NCBI GenBank assembly: GCA_902774815.1 | Contig: CACYJV010000007.1 | Span: forward strand, 62,001 to 126,000 | DNA from: an uncultured Prevotellaceae bacterium | GTDB taxonomy: Bacteria; Bacteroidota; Bacteroidia; Bacteroidales; Bacteroidaceae | DNA length: 64,000 nt | Direction of reading: 5' to 3' | In this document: in pieces, positions 52,728 through 60,701 of the stretch | Numbering within the stretch: the stretch's first letter is position 1 | Layout of the letters: each line of letters starts with the position of its first letter | Made by a program: the position numbers and the translations under genes | Notes under the pieces: model-generated | Databases searched by the model: none | What the model was told of the DNA's origin: nothing | What the model saw: only the letters and a program-made list of their open reading frames with translations

Positions 52728-52933
52728 GACCTCGGAGAGGTCCTGATATCAGAAACCCCAGGTCTACCGACCTGGGGTATTTGCATGCTGTGAGAGGACT
52801 ACGACTTCGGAGATGTCGCACGAAATGAAGACATAGCTAGGTGCGACATCTCCGAAGTCGGCACCCCCACACTGGATTTCTATCCCCAGGTCGGTAGACC
52901 TGGGGTTTCTGAAATTGCGACCTCTCCAAGGTC
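52728..52933. repeat. nested-palindrome element, copy C (simplest, 206 nt)
   Basis: Terminal inverted repeats of about 50 nt, each itself holding two palindromes (GACCTCGGAGAGGTC and CCCCAGGTC-N4-GACCTGGGG), flank a third palindrome at the centre (CGACTTCGGAGATGTCGCAC at 52802 and its complement at 52841). No ORF. Confidence 0.85.
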
Positions 52934-53001
52934 GCGAGATGTCCGCCACGTGTAGGGGCAGACACCTGTGTCTGCCCGCCATCCCCAAGCAGCAGACGAT
53001 T

Positions 53002-53036
53002 TAGGTAATAGGTTATAGGTAACAGGTAATAGGTAA
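53002..53036. repeat. heptanucleotide repeat (5 units)
   Basis: TAGGTAA, TAGGTTA, TAGGTAA, CAGGTAA, TAGGTAA; the reverse complement type of the array at 49134. The rest of the gap up to the promoter at 53180 shows nothing recognisable. Confidence 0.7.
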
Positions 53037-53179
53037 ACTGGGAACCACGAAACCCTCAAACCACCAAGAGTATTGTCTACCCTCCTAATAATAATAATGT
53101 GCGCGCACCCACAATGTTAAAAAATATAAACAAACGCGTAATTTGTTTACGATTTTGAACTTCTTTTAAGATATTATTG

Positions 53180-53187
53180 TAATTTTG
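53180..53187 (+). promoter_or_regulatory. predicted -7 box for the adhesin-like gene
   Basis: TAATTTTG, 48 nt before the ATG at 53236. Confidence 0.6.
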
Positions 53188-53235
53188 TCACCAAATCGCC
53201 ACAAAAACTTATTTATTAACAAATATTGCAGTAAT

Positions 53236-55314
53236 ATGAAGAAGATTCTTTACGTGTTTCTGGGCCTTGCATTTGCTGTCAGTGCAAGTGCAGGCATCCC
53301 CCTCAAGCGTGGCGGCCATCAGGGCTTGCTGAGCCAATCGCTTGTGTCGAAAATGCAACGTACCTCCCTTTTTGGTACAAAAGGCATGCACAAAGCACCC
53401 GTCACCGAAGCTCCTGAAGGCGAGGTGAAGTACTTCAAGCGTGCAGGCTCTTGCATTTACGTTGAAAGCAGTAGTTACGAACCAGGCGAGCAGGAAGGCT
53501 CGATTGAGCTGATTTATGCTTCCGACAACAAGGTGTGGTTCAAGAACATCTTATACAAAGTAGGCGATTATTATGGCGACGCCTATGTCTACGGCACATT
53601 GAGCGACGACGGCACAACAATCACCGTCCCCATGGGCCAATCAATTTACTACAGCGACAGCTACGATGCCGATGTGGTATTGGCGTGGGGCACCACTTCT
53701 GTAGCAGACAATAGTCTTGTTTGGACCACCGATGAAGCAGTCACCGAGGCCGTCTATGCGGTCAATGGCGGCACCATCACGCTGCAAGGCAGTGGTCCGG
53801 CACCCTCGGGCTCGGACTTTCCCGAATACGAGGCCACCGGTCTCGGTACCGTATGGACCGACGATGCCTCCTTCGGCGGATTCCTTGAGTGGGAAACCGT
53901 CCTCACCTCGTTCGACCCTGCAACGATGCCCACGAATGTGACCGTCACTCCCGATGCCACCTTTGCCGATGTTGCCTGGGAAGGCGCCGAGGGCGACAAC
54001 TGGAACATCCGCTGGCGTCCTTGGACCGACGCGTCGGGCGCTCCCCACTTCTGGGACCTCACCCTTGACAACTATTCAGAGCAAATCGCCGAAGGCTTCT
54101 GGGGCTACGATGCCGATGAAGACGGAAATGGCTGGGGCCTGGCTTATTCGAACAGCGAACAGAACGATGTCTGCTTCTATTCATTCTCTTGGTCAAGTGA
54201 GACGGGCGGCATTACTCCCGACAACTATCTCGGTACGCCCGATGTGCCGCTGAAGGGTGAGCTTCGCTTCACCGTATGGGGTGCTTCCGATAGCTATCCC
54301 GACGTGTTCCAAGTCTATGCCCAGATAGGCGAAAACCAGTATCAGCTCTTCGACGAAGACCTCTCGACGACAGCCGAACACAAGACCTACACGGTCGACT
54401 TGAGCAGATTCGAAGGTGCCGAGGGCTGCATCGTCTTCCGTCACTACAACTGCACCGACCAATATGCAGTTTACATCGACGACATCTACATTGGCGATCC
54501 CAATGACGAAGTCGAGCCTGCCGAGTGGACATATTACTACAACTTGTCCGACACCGAGTACACCATCGAAGGATTGACACCCAACACCAAGTACGAGGTG
54601 CAAGTACAAGCCTACAGACCTACTGAGGATGGCCTTAATCCAGACGTGTCCGACTGGTCTGAGATGATAGTATTCACCACACTTCCAGGCGAAGGACCTG
54701 TCGTCACCGTCTCAGCAGCAGCCACCGACGGCGAGTACAACTATGCAACATTGTTCTACAGCGACAAGAACCTCATCGCTCCTGAGGGCATCAAGGCCTA
54801 CACCGCTACCGTTACGAACGGCGAGATTACGCTTCAGAAGATCAGCGGAGCCATCCCGGCAGGAACAGCCGTCGTCCTGAGAACCGACAGCAAGCTGAGC
54901 GAGGCAACAGACTTCGCGTTTGGCGAAGTTGCCGAGGCCGAAGCTGTCGAGGCCGACAACATGCTGAAGGGTACCGACGAGGCAGAAACCATCAGCGGCG
55001 AAGGCTTCAAGTACTACATGCTCTCGTTGAATGGCAGCAGCGAGGAGAACTCCGTCGGCTTCTACTTCGACAAGAACTCCAACGGTGGCACACAGCTCAA
55101 GAACGGAGCCCACAAGGCATATCTCGCCGTTCCCGATTCCGAGAGAGCATCCGTCATGGGCTACCCGTTCGGAGGAGGTGCAACAGGCATCGAGAGCCTC
55201 ATCGCAAACGAGAAGTCTGCATCCAACGAGGTCTTCGACCTGCAGGGTCGCCGTGTGGTACGTCCCGCAAAGGGCATCTACATCGTGAATGGTAAGAAAA
55301 TTGTAGTTAAATAA
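53236..55314 (+). CDS. secreted adhesin-like protein (choice-of-anchor J / fibronectin type III-like)
   Basis: Protein of 692 residues with signal peptide MKKILYVFLGLAFAVSASAG. In the middle are a fibronectin III-like segment (PTNVTVTPDATFADVAWEG), a lectin-like cleaved-adhesin/choice-of-anchor-J region (about 280-420; WGLAYSNSEQNDVCFYSFSW, VPLKGELRFTVWG, DDIYIGDPNDEVEPAEW) and another FnIII-like strand set (YTIEGLTPNTKYEVQVQAY). A beta-rich C-terminal region (about 490-640) precedes the tail VFDLQGRRVVRPAKGIYIVN. These are hallmarks of Bacteroidetes surface proteins; the ligand is unknown. A 53-codon acidic ORF follows 19 nt after the stop. Confidence 0.72.
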   Translation: MKKILYVFLGLAFAVSASAGIPLKRGGHQGLLSQSLVSKMQRTSLFGTKGMHKAPVTEAPEGEVKYFKRAGSCIYVESSSYEPGEQEGSIELIYASDNKVWFKNILYKVGDYYGDAYVYGTLSDDGTTITVPMGQSIYYSDSYDADVVLAWGTTSVADNSLVWTTDEAVTEAVYAVNGGTITLQGSGPAPSGSDFPEYEATGLGTVWTDDASFGGFLEWETVLTSFDPATMPTNVTVTPDATFADVAWEGAEGDNWNIRWRPWTDASGAPHFWDLTLDNYSEQIAEGFWGYDADEDGNGWGLAYSNSEQNDVCFYSFSWSSETGGITPDNYLGTPDVPLKGELRFTVWGASDSYPDVFQVYAQIGENQYQLFDEDLSTTAEHKTYTVDLSRFEGAEGCIVFRHYNCTDQYAVYIDDIYIGDPNDEVEPAEWTYYYNLSDTEYTIEGLTPNTKYEVQVQAYRPTEDGLNPDVSDWSEMIVFTTLPGEGPVVTVSAAATDGEYNYATLFYSDKNLIAPEGIKAYTATVTNGEITLQKISGAIPAGTAVVLRTDSKLSEATDFAFGEVAEAEAVEADNMLKGTDEAETISGEGFKYYMLSLNGSSEENSVGFYFDKNSNGGTQLKNGAHKAYLAVPDSERASVMGYPFGGGATGIESLIANEKSASNEVFDLQGRRVVRPAKGIYIVNGKKIVVK

Positions 55315-55333
55315 CATTAAGGAGGACTCAATC

Positions 55334-55495
55334 ATGAAGAAAGAATATATCATTCCCAAGATAAAGGAGTATCACGGAGAGGTACTGCTGATGCTCAGCG
55401 CCAGCGACACCGAAGGCGACGGCAATCAGTTCGCCAAAGAATTCTACTTTGACGACGAAGAAGAAGAGGAAGAAGAAAGCATCTGGAGCCGATAA
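55334..55495 (+). CDS. small acidic protein with a strong Shine-Dalgarno
   Basis: ORF of 53 codons starting MKKEYIIPKIKEYHGEV, then LLMLSASDTEGDG, and a run of two Asp and seven Glu before the C-terminal SIWSR. AAGGAGG (55319-55325) lies 8 nt before the ATG, a strong ribosome-binding site that is unusual in this genome. The MKKxYxxPxI opening and about 50-70-residue length recall small proteins of unknown function common in Prevotella and Bacteroides. It is probably co-transcribed with the adhesin-like gene and ends before a terminator. Confidence 0.7.
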   Translation: MKKEYIIPKIKEYHGEVLLMLSASDTEGDGNQFAKEFYFDDEEEEEEESIWSR

Positions 55496-55531
55496 CCCCA
55501 CGATGCCAATAACAATCCTGTTATAATAAGC

Positions 55532-55570
55532 AAAGAGGGCATGCCAGCAATAGGCATGCCCTCTTTTCCT
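55532..55570 (+). terminator. terminator of the adhesin-like operon
   Basis: A 14-bp stem (AAAGAGGGCATGCC / GGCATGCCCTCTTT) with a 7-nt loop and trailing TTCC. The following 55571-55771 is T/C-rich low-complexity sequence without genes. Confidence 0.85.
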
Positions 55571-55771
55571 TCTTTACCCTTTCCATTTCCTTTTTTACCC
55601 TTTTTACCACGGATCGCACGAATAACACGAATTTTACTTTTTTACTTTTCCATTTACCTATTACCTAAAAATTCCGCCCGATGCAGAATTTTTTTTAGTA
55701 GCGCAGCGAACTTTTTTCCCTGCCATTTACAGATTTTCCCCCTTTCGTTTTCGATTTATCTAAAAGATTTG

Positions 55772-55779
55772 TATTTTTG
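55772..55779 (+). promoter_or_regulatory. predicted -7 box for the defence operon
   Basis: TATTTTTG, 50 nt before the AIPR ATG at 55830. It is the only promoter-like motif seen before the six close-packed genes. Confidence 0.55.
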
Positions 55780-55829
55780 CAAGTTAGAAACATAACTTAA
55801 ACAAAAAAACAAAGCCAGAAGGGTATAAA

Positions 55830-57848
55830 ATGGATATAAAAGAATTTTCAAAACAGTTTATTGAGAATGTAAAACTCTCTGCTGAAATGACAGAGAATGA
55901 TTATGATCAGGAACTTGCAATGGCAATTCTAGAGTATATGGAAGATAATGGAGAAGTGAACGCTCCAGAGCTTTGTTATTTCCAAAAAACTCGCACAAGA
56001 ATTACGGCATACGATTTTAATGATGAAGCAGAATCGCTCGACTTGTTCTATCTTATCAAGGCAGATACGCTTCTGGGCAAGATCAACAACAACAAGGTTC
56101 AACAAGGTTTCAATTATCTAATGGCTTTCTATCGCGAGGCTATGCAAGGGCAGTTATTCAAAAATACAGACATTACGCCAAGCGATGAAATTGTAGAAGT
56201 AGCAAAACTCATTCAAAGTACCAAGGGACAAATCAACCAACTTCGTGTTTATGTTATTACCGATGGCCTGACAGATCCTTCAGCTGTTCCAGCTGCCTCA
56301 GAGATGGAGGACTATGTCATAGAATTTAACGTGTGGGATATGCAACGCGTATACCAGCAGCACAATATCAGAGCTGGTAAAGAAAAAGTTGAGATTGATT
56401 TCCCCACGAACTACAACACAGAGCTGCAATGCCTGAAGATGAGCGAACAAAACTTGTTCGTGGATGCCTATCTTGCAATCATTCCCGGCATCACGTTGGC
56501 CAAGATTTACAAACAATACCAGCAAGTTCTATTGGAGAAGAACGTTCGTACATTCTTGCAGTTCAAGGGCAAGGTGAACAAAGAGATTCGCAAGACTCTT
56601 CGCACAGCGCCCGACATGTTCTTCTCATACAACAATGGCATATCAACAACTGCGAGCGAGATAGAAACCAAGGAAATCGATGGAATGCTTTATATCACTC
56701 GCCTCTACGACTGGCAGATTGTGAATGGTGGCCAGACAACAGCTTCAATTGCGGCATCGTTGACCGATAAGGAAGTAGACCTCAGTAAGGTTTTCGTCCC
56801 GATGAAGGTAAGCGTAATACGAGATTCAGAGCGAGATGATGAAATCATCCGTTCTATCTCTATTTCTGCAAATAGCCAGACCGCCATCAAGAACTCAGAC
56901 TTCTCAGCCAATGATCCTTATCTAGTTGACCTTGAGAAGTTCAGTCGCTCTGAATGGATACCCAATGGCAACAAGAAGCCTTTCCAAAAGTGGTATTTCG
57001 AGCGTACTCGTGGTCAGTATCTTGACCAGCTGGCCCAGCTGAGCGGATTCAACGAGAAGAGTTTCAAGACTGAATATCCCAAGAAAAAGAAAATCACAAA
57101 GACGGATATTGCCAAATATGAAGCAGCATGGAAGCAGCATCCATACGATGTTTGCCGAGGTGCCGAGAAGAACTATCAGCTCTTCGTGGCAGAGATAAAA
57201 CGCGAAAAGCCAACTATTTCTGCCCTCTATTACAAGAACATCATTGCCAAAGGCATCCTTTTCAATACCATCGATGGAATTGTAAAGTCTAAGAACCTGG
57301 GAGGCTACAAGGCAAACATGAATGCTTACTTGATGTCAGCCGTATCATTCCTTTCCGGTGGTAATCTTGACTTAACCTACATATGGGAGTACCAAAGACC
57401 CCAAAAGGAAGTTATTGAAAAAATAGAAGAACTGATACCGCTTGTTTGGGAGCATCTTACAGGAGGAGCCGCTGGTGGTAACCAATCGTCGAATGTTGGC
57501 GAATGGACAAAACGCACAGACTGTTGGAACAAGCTGAAAGTCAAACTTGGCGAAAAGGAGAAATTTAGTGAAGAGCTGATGCAGCCCGACACGAACGATG
57601 ACGGCTCATATCTGAATGAGACACAGCAGAGCCGAATAAAAGAGGCAGAAGCAATAGAGCCCAACTATTGGTTCGGGTTAGCAAACTGGGCAAAGAGCCA
57701 GAATTTGCTTACTCCTATAGAGCGCAAGGCAGCATTTAATTTTGGAACAATGAAATCTCGTAATAAAGGAATAAGTTCCTTGAAACAAGCATTGTTCGCA
57801 TTGAAGATTGTAGAGAAGGCGGAAGAACTAGGATTTAAAGGTAATTAA
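55830..57848 (+). CDS. AIPR family protein (abortive phage infection-type)
   Basis: Protein of 672 residues with the AIPR domain over about residues 200-560. The signature region is MFFSYNNGISTTASEIE, then DWQIVNGGQTTASIAASL, VSVIRDSERDDEIIRSISISANSQTAIKNSDFSANDP, and KWYFERTRGQY. AIPR proteins are linked to abortive phage infection and occur in defence islands, often next to restriction-modification genes; their biochemistry is poorly defined. No signal peptide or membrane segment, so cytoplasmic. First gene of the island; 14 nt before dinD. Codon and base use is more AT-rich than in the genes to the left, suggesting transfer. Confidence 0.88.
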   Translation: MDIKEFSKQFIENVKLSAEMTENDYDQELAMAILEYMEDNGEVNAPELCYFQKTRTRITAYDFNDEAESLDLFYLIKADTLLGKINNNKVQQGFNYLMAFYREAMQGQLFKNTDITPSDEIVEVAKLIQSTKGQINQLRVYVITDGLTDPSAVPAASEMEDYVIEFNVWDMQRVYQQHNIRAGKEKVEIDFPTNYNTELQCLKMSEQNLFVDAYLAIIPGITLAKIYKQYQQVLLEKNVRTFLQFKGKVNKEIRKTLRTAPDMFFSYNNGISTTASEIETKEIDGMLYITRLYDWQIVNGGQTTASIAASLTDKEVDLSKVFVPMKVSVIRDSERDDEIIRSISISANSQTAIKNSDFSANDPYLVDLEKFSRSEWIPNGNKKPFQKWYFERTRGQYLDQLAQLSGFNEKSFKTEYPKKKKITKTDIAKYEAAWKQHPYDVCRGAEKNYQLFVAEIKREKPTISALYYKNIIAKGILFNTIDGIVKSKNLGGYKANMNAYLMSAVSFLSGGNLDLTYIWEYQRPQKEVIEKIEELIPLVWEHLTGGAAGGNQSSNVGEWTKRTDCWNKLKVKLGEKEKFSEELMQPDTNDDGSYLNETQQSRIKEAEAIEPNYWFGLANWAKSQNLLTPIERKAAFNFGTMKSRNKGISSLKQALFALKIVEKAEELGFKGN

Positions 57849-57862
57849 TTAAGTAGAATAAC

Positions 57863-58729
57863 ATGGATATACAAAAGATACATCAGTATAAATCTGCATT
57901 CGACCTCATTGCGAAAGAGATTAAAGATGATGACGGCAACACCATTGAGATATGGTATGCCCGTGAACTACAACAGCAATTAGGCTATGCCCGCTGGGAA
58001 AATTTTGTGGTAGCGATAGGACGAGCTATCGAATCTTGTAAAACGCTGGGTATCAATATAGATGATCATTTTCGTGAGGTCACGAAAATGATAGAGCTTG
58101 CAAAAGGAGCAAAGCGTGAGATTCAAGATTTTATGCTCACCCGCTATGCATGCTATTTGATAGCCCAAAATGGCGATCCGAAGAAAGAGGAAGTTGCTTT
58201 CGCTCAAGGCTATTTTGCAGTTCAGACACGTAAGGCCGAGCTCATTGAAGAACGCTTGAATGAAATTGCCCGTCTAAGTACACGTGAACGCCTCCGTGCT
58301 TCTGAAAAGCAGCTGAGCAGAAACATTTTCCAACGAGGTGTTGACGACAAAGGTTTTGGTCGCATTCGTTCCAAGGGCGACCAGGCTCTATTCGGAGGAT
58401 TAACTACCGAGCAGATGAAACATCGATTGGGAATCAAGAGTGGAGCATTAGCCGACCGTTTACCTACTCTCGCTATGGCTGCCAAGAATCTCGCTACGGA
58501 GATGACCAACTACAACGTTGAACAGAAGGACCTTCATGGCGAAAGAAGTATTACGGCAGAGCATGTGCAAAACAACCGGAGCGTTCGTGGCATGTTAGGC
58601 CAAAGAGGTATTAAGCCGGAGGAACTTCCACCCGCTGAGGATATCAAGAAAGTGGAGCGCCGAGTGGCTAAAGATGAAAAAGAAATGCAGAAAGGAACTA
58701 ATAAGCTTCCAAAGAAAGAAGATAAATAA
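57863..58729 (+). CDS. dinD: DNA damage-inducible protein D (BRO-N domain)
   Basis: Protein of 288 residues with a BRO-N-type N-terminal domain (about 20-130; IEIWYARELQQQLGYARWENFVVAIGRAIESC, FMLTRYACYLIAQNGDP) and the DinD-like helical C-terminal part (about 140-270; QRGVDDKGFGRIRSKGDQALFGGLTT, LPTLAMAAKNLATEMTNYNV). In E. coli, DinD is SOS-induced and inhibits RecA strand exchange. Placement between an AIPR gene and a methyltransferase suggests a damage-sensing or RecA-related part of the defence module, but this is inference. It ends 2 nt before the methyltransferase ATG. Confidence 0.9.
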   Translation: MDIQKIHQYKSAFDLIAKEIKDDDGNTIEIWYARELQQQLGYARWENFVVAIGRAIESCKTLGINIDDHFREVTKMIELAKGAKREIQDFMLTRYACYLIAQNGDPKKEEVAFAQGYFAVQTRKAELIEERLNEIARLSTRERLRASEKQLSRNIFQRGVDDKGFGRIRSKGDQALFGGLTTEQMKHRLGIKSGALADRLPTLAMAAKNLATEMTNYNVEQKDLHGERSITAEHVQNNRSVRGMLGQRGIKPEELPPAEDIKKVERRVAKDEKEMQKGTNKLPKKEDK

Positions 58730-58731
58730 TA

Positions 58732-59988
58732 ATGCCAAAAAAGAAATATACATTCATAGATTTGTTTGCTGGCTGCGGAGGCCTAACAGATGGTTTTCTA
58801 CAAACTGGTTGCTACAAGTCTATTGCTCATGTGGAATGGGAACTGCCTATGGTCAAAACATTGAGAAATAGGCTGGTTTCTAAATGGAAATTTAGTGAAG
58901 ATGAAGCACTAAAGGAAGTAGTATTATTCGACATTCAAAAAACGGAAGAACTAATAAACGGAAATTGGAGTAAAGAGACTTTAGAAAAATATGCGGCATA
59001 TAATCATCCTGATGTAATTGAGGGAGGTTTAAGGGGTATTGTAGGTAAACAAAAAGTCGACCTAATTATTGGAGGACCTCCGTGTCAGGCATATTCTATT
59101 CATGGAAGAGCTACAGATAAGAATTCTATGAATGATGATTACCGAAATTTCTTATTCGAAAGTTTCTGCAAAGTTGTTGACACATTCAGTCCTGACTTGT
59201 TCGTTTTCGAAAATGTCGGAGGGTTACTTAGTGCGAAACCTGGTGGTATTCCTGTACGCAATAGAATTTATGACGCTTTTACTAAAATAGGTTACCAAAT
59301 ACTTACCCCCGAAGACATGCCAACAGCACTATATAATGCTGTAAATTTTGAAGTTCCACAAAATCGTCCTCGTGTAATTATCTTAGGTGTGAGAAAGGAT
59401 GCTAATTTGAAATTAGAAGATTTTTATAATTCTATAGATAACGAACAAAAGAAGGACGTCACTTTGACGGTAAGGGATGCAATTAGTCAACTGCCACCTT
59501 TATATCCTTTAGACAAACAAGTTAAAGAAGGGCGCTATGTAAGGTCACACCAATTAAATCCCAATCCTGAAATCACTCTACACGAAGCAAGAAATCACGG
59601 ACCAAGAGAAAGAAATATTTTCAAAGAATGGGTAGAGAACAATATGAATCATATCAGCCATCAAGCAATGATAGACTATTATTATGCAAAAACAGGTCAT
59701 AAGACTCTCTATCAAAAGTATAAAAGCCTAGAATGGGACAAACCATCTCATACCGTTGTTGCCCATTTAAGCAAAGATGGATATATGTTTATCCACCCTG
59801 ACCCCAATCAACAAAGGAGTATCACAGTTAGAGAAGCTGCTTGTTTGATGACGTTTCCTATGGATTTCCAATTTTTAGGAAGCACCCCTTATAATTTCAA
59901 AATGATAGGAAATGCTGTTCCTGTCAATTTCGCGAGTGCAATAGCAAAAGGTATATATAAAACATTAGATAGAAGGAAAAAGAAATGA
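58732..59988 (+). CDS. DNA (cytosine-5) methyltransferase
   Basis: Canonical C5 methyltransferase of 418 residues. Motif I FIDLFAGCGGLTDGF, motif IV with catalytic C118 in GGPPCQAYSIHGR, motif VI FENVGGL, motif VIII QNRPRVIILGV, a target-recognition region at about 250-360, and motif X GNAVPVNFASAI. It should protect host DNA from the nuclease at the end of the operon. The target sequence cannot be predicted. Its end overlaps the next gene by 4 nt (ATGA). Confidence 0.96.
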   Translation: MPKKKYTFIDLFAGCGGLTDGFLQTGCYKSIAHVEWELPMVKTLRNRLVSKWKFSEDEALKEVVLFDIQKTEELINGNWSKETLEKYAAYNHPDVIEGGLRGIVGKQKVDLIIGGPPCQAYSIHGRATDKNSMNDDYRNFLFESFCKVVDTFSPDLFVFENVGGLLSAKPGGIPVRNRIYDAFTKIGYQILTPEDMPTALYNAVNFEVPQNRPRVIILGVRKDANLKLEDFYNSIDNEQKKDVTLTVRDAISQLPPLYPLDKQVKEGRYVRSHQLNPNPEITLHEARNHGPRERNIFKEWVENNMNHISHQAMIDYYYAKTGHKTLYQKYKSLEWDKPSHTVVAHLSKDGYMFIHPDPNQQRSITVREAACLMTFPMDFQFLGSTPYNFKMIGNAVPVNFASAIAKGIYKTLDRRKKK

Positions 59989-60698
59989 ATGTATTAATAG
60001 CATGCGAAGAAAGTCAGGCTGTTTGCAGAGCTTTCAGAGCGAGAGGACATAATGCTTATAGTTGTGACATTTTGGAATGTAGTGGCGGACATCCGGAATG
60101 GCATTTCAAGCAAGATGTTTTACAGGTCATTCCAAATCATGGCGGAATGTTGGAAAATGGAGAAGAATATTATCTTCCAGAAGGAGAGAAGTGGGATCTG
60201 ATGATTGCTCACCCGCCATGCACATACTTGTCAGTTAGTGGCGCTCGATGGTTATATCATCCTGATGATGCTCATTTACCTATTGAACAAAGGAGGGAGC
60301 ACCCCCACCATTTAGGTAGAAGAAAGATGAAACAGGAGGCAATAGAGTTTTTTATGGAGTTCACGAAAACAGACATTGAACATTGGGCTATTGAAAATCC
60401 TGTTGGCTGTATGAATACAGAATACAGGAAACCGGACCAGATTGTTCAACCTTTCTGGTTTGGAGACAGTGCATCAAAGAAAACTTGCCTGTGGCTTCAC
60501 AATCTTCCGTTATTGGTTCCAACTAATATGGTAGAGGAAGGACCAAGAGTTGTCCTGTCAAGTGGCCGTTCTTTGCCCAAATGGTATTCGGATTCTTTTA
60601 ATACAAAGATATCTACAGAAGAGAGAAGAAGACTTAGAAGTAAAACCTTCCCAGGCTTTGCAGAAGCACTTGCAGAACAATGGGGCAATATTTTATAG
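59985..60698 (+). CDS. small DNA methyltransferase-like protein (PPC motif)
   Basis: Protein of 237 residues that begins with an AdoMet-fold-like VLIACEESQAVCRAFRARGHNAYSCDI, followed by WDLMIAHPPCTYLSVSGARWL with C79 in the PPC position used by C5 methyltransferases. Motif VIII (QxRxR) and a large recognition domain are absent, and the C-terminus is SKTFPGFAEALAEQW. Similar short proteins are common in phages. LlaJI-type systems carry two C5 methyltransferases, so this may be the second one, or an inactive or accessory form. It overlaps the first methyltransferase by 4 nt and ends 3 nt before the ATPase gene. Confidence 0.7.
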   Translation: MNVLIACEESQAVCRAFRARGHNAYSCDILECSGGHPEWHFKQDVLQVIPNHGGMLENGEEYYLPEGEKWDLMIAHPPCTYLSVSGARWLYHPDDAHLPIEQRREHPHHLGRRKMKQEAIEFFMEFTKTDIEHWAIENPVGCMNTEYRKPDQIVQPFWFGDSASKKTCLWLHNLPLLVPTNMVEEGPRVVLSSGRSLPKWYSDSFNTKISTEERRRLRSKTFPGFAEALAEQWGNIL

Positions 60699-60701
60699 CA
60701 T

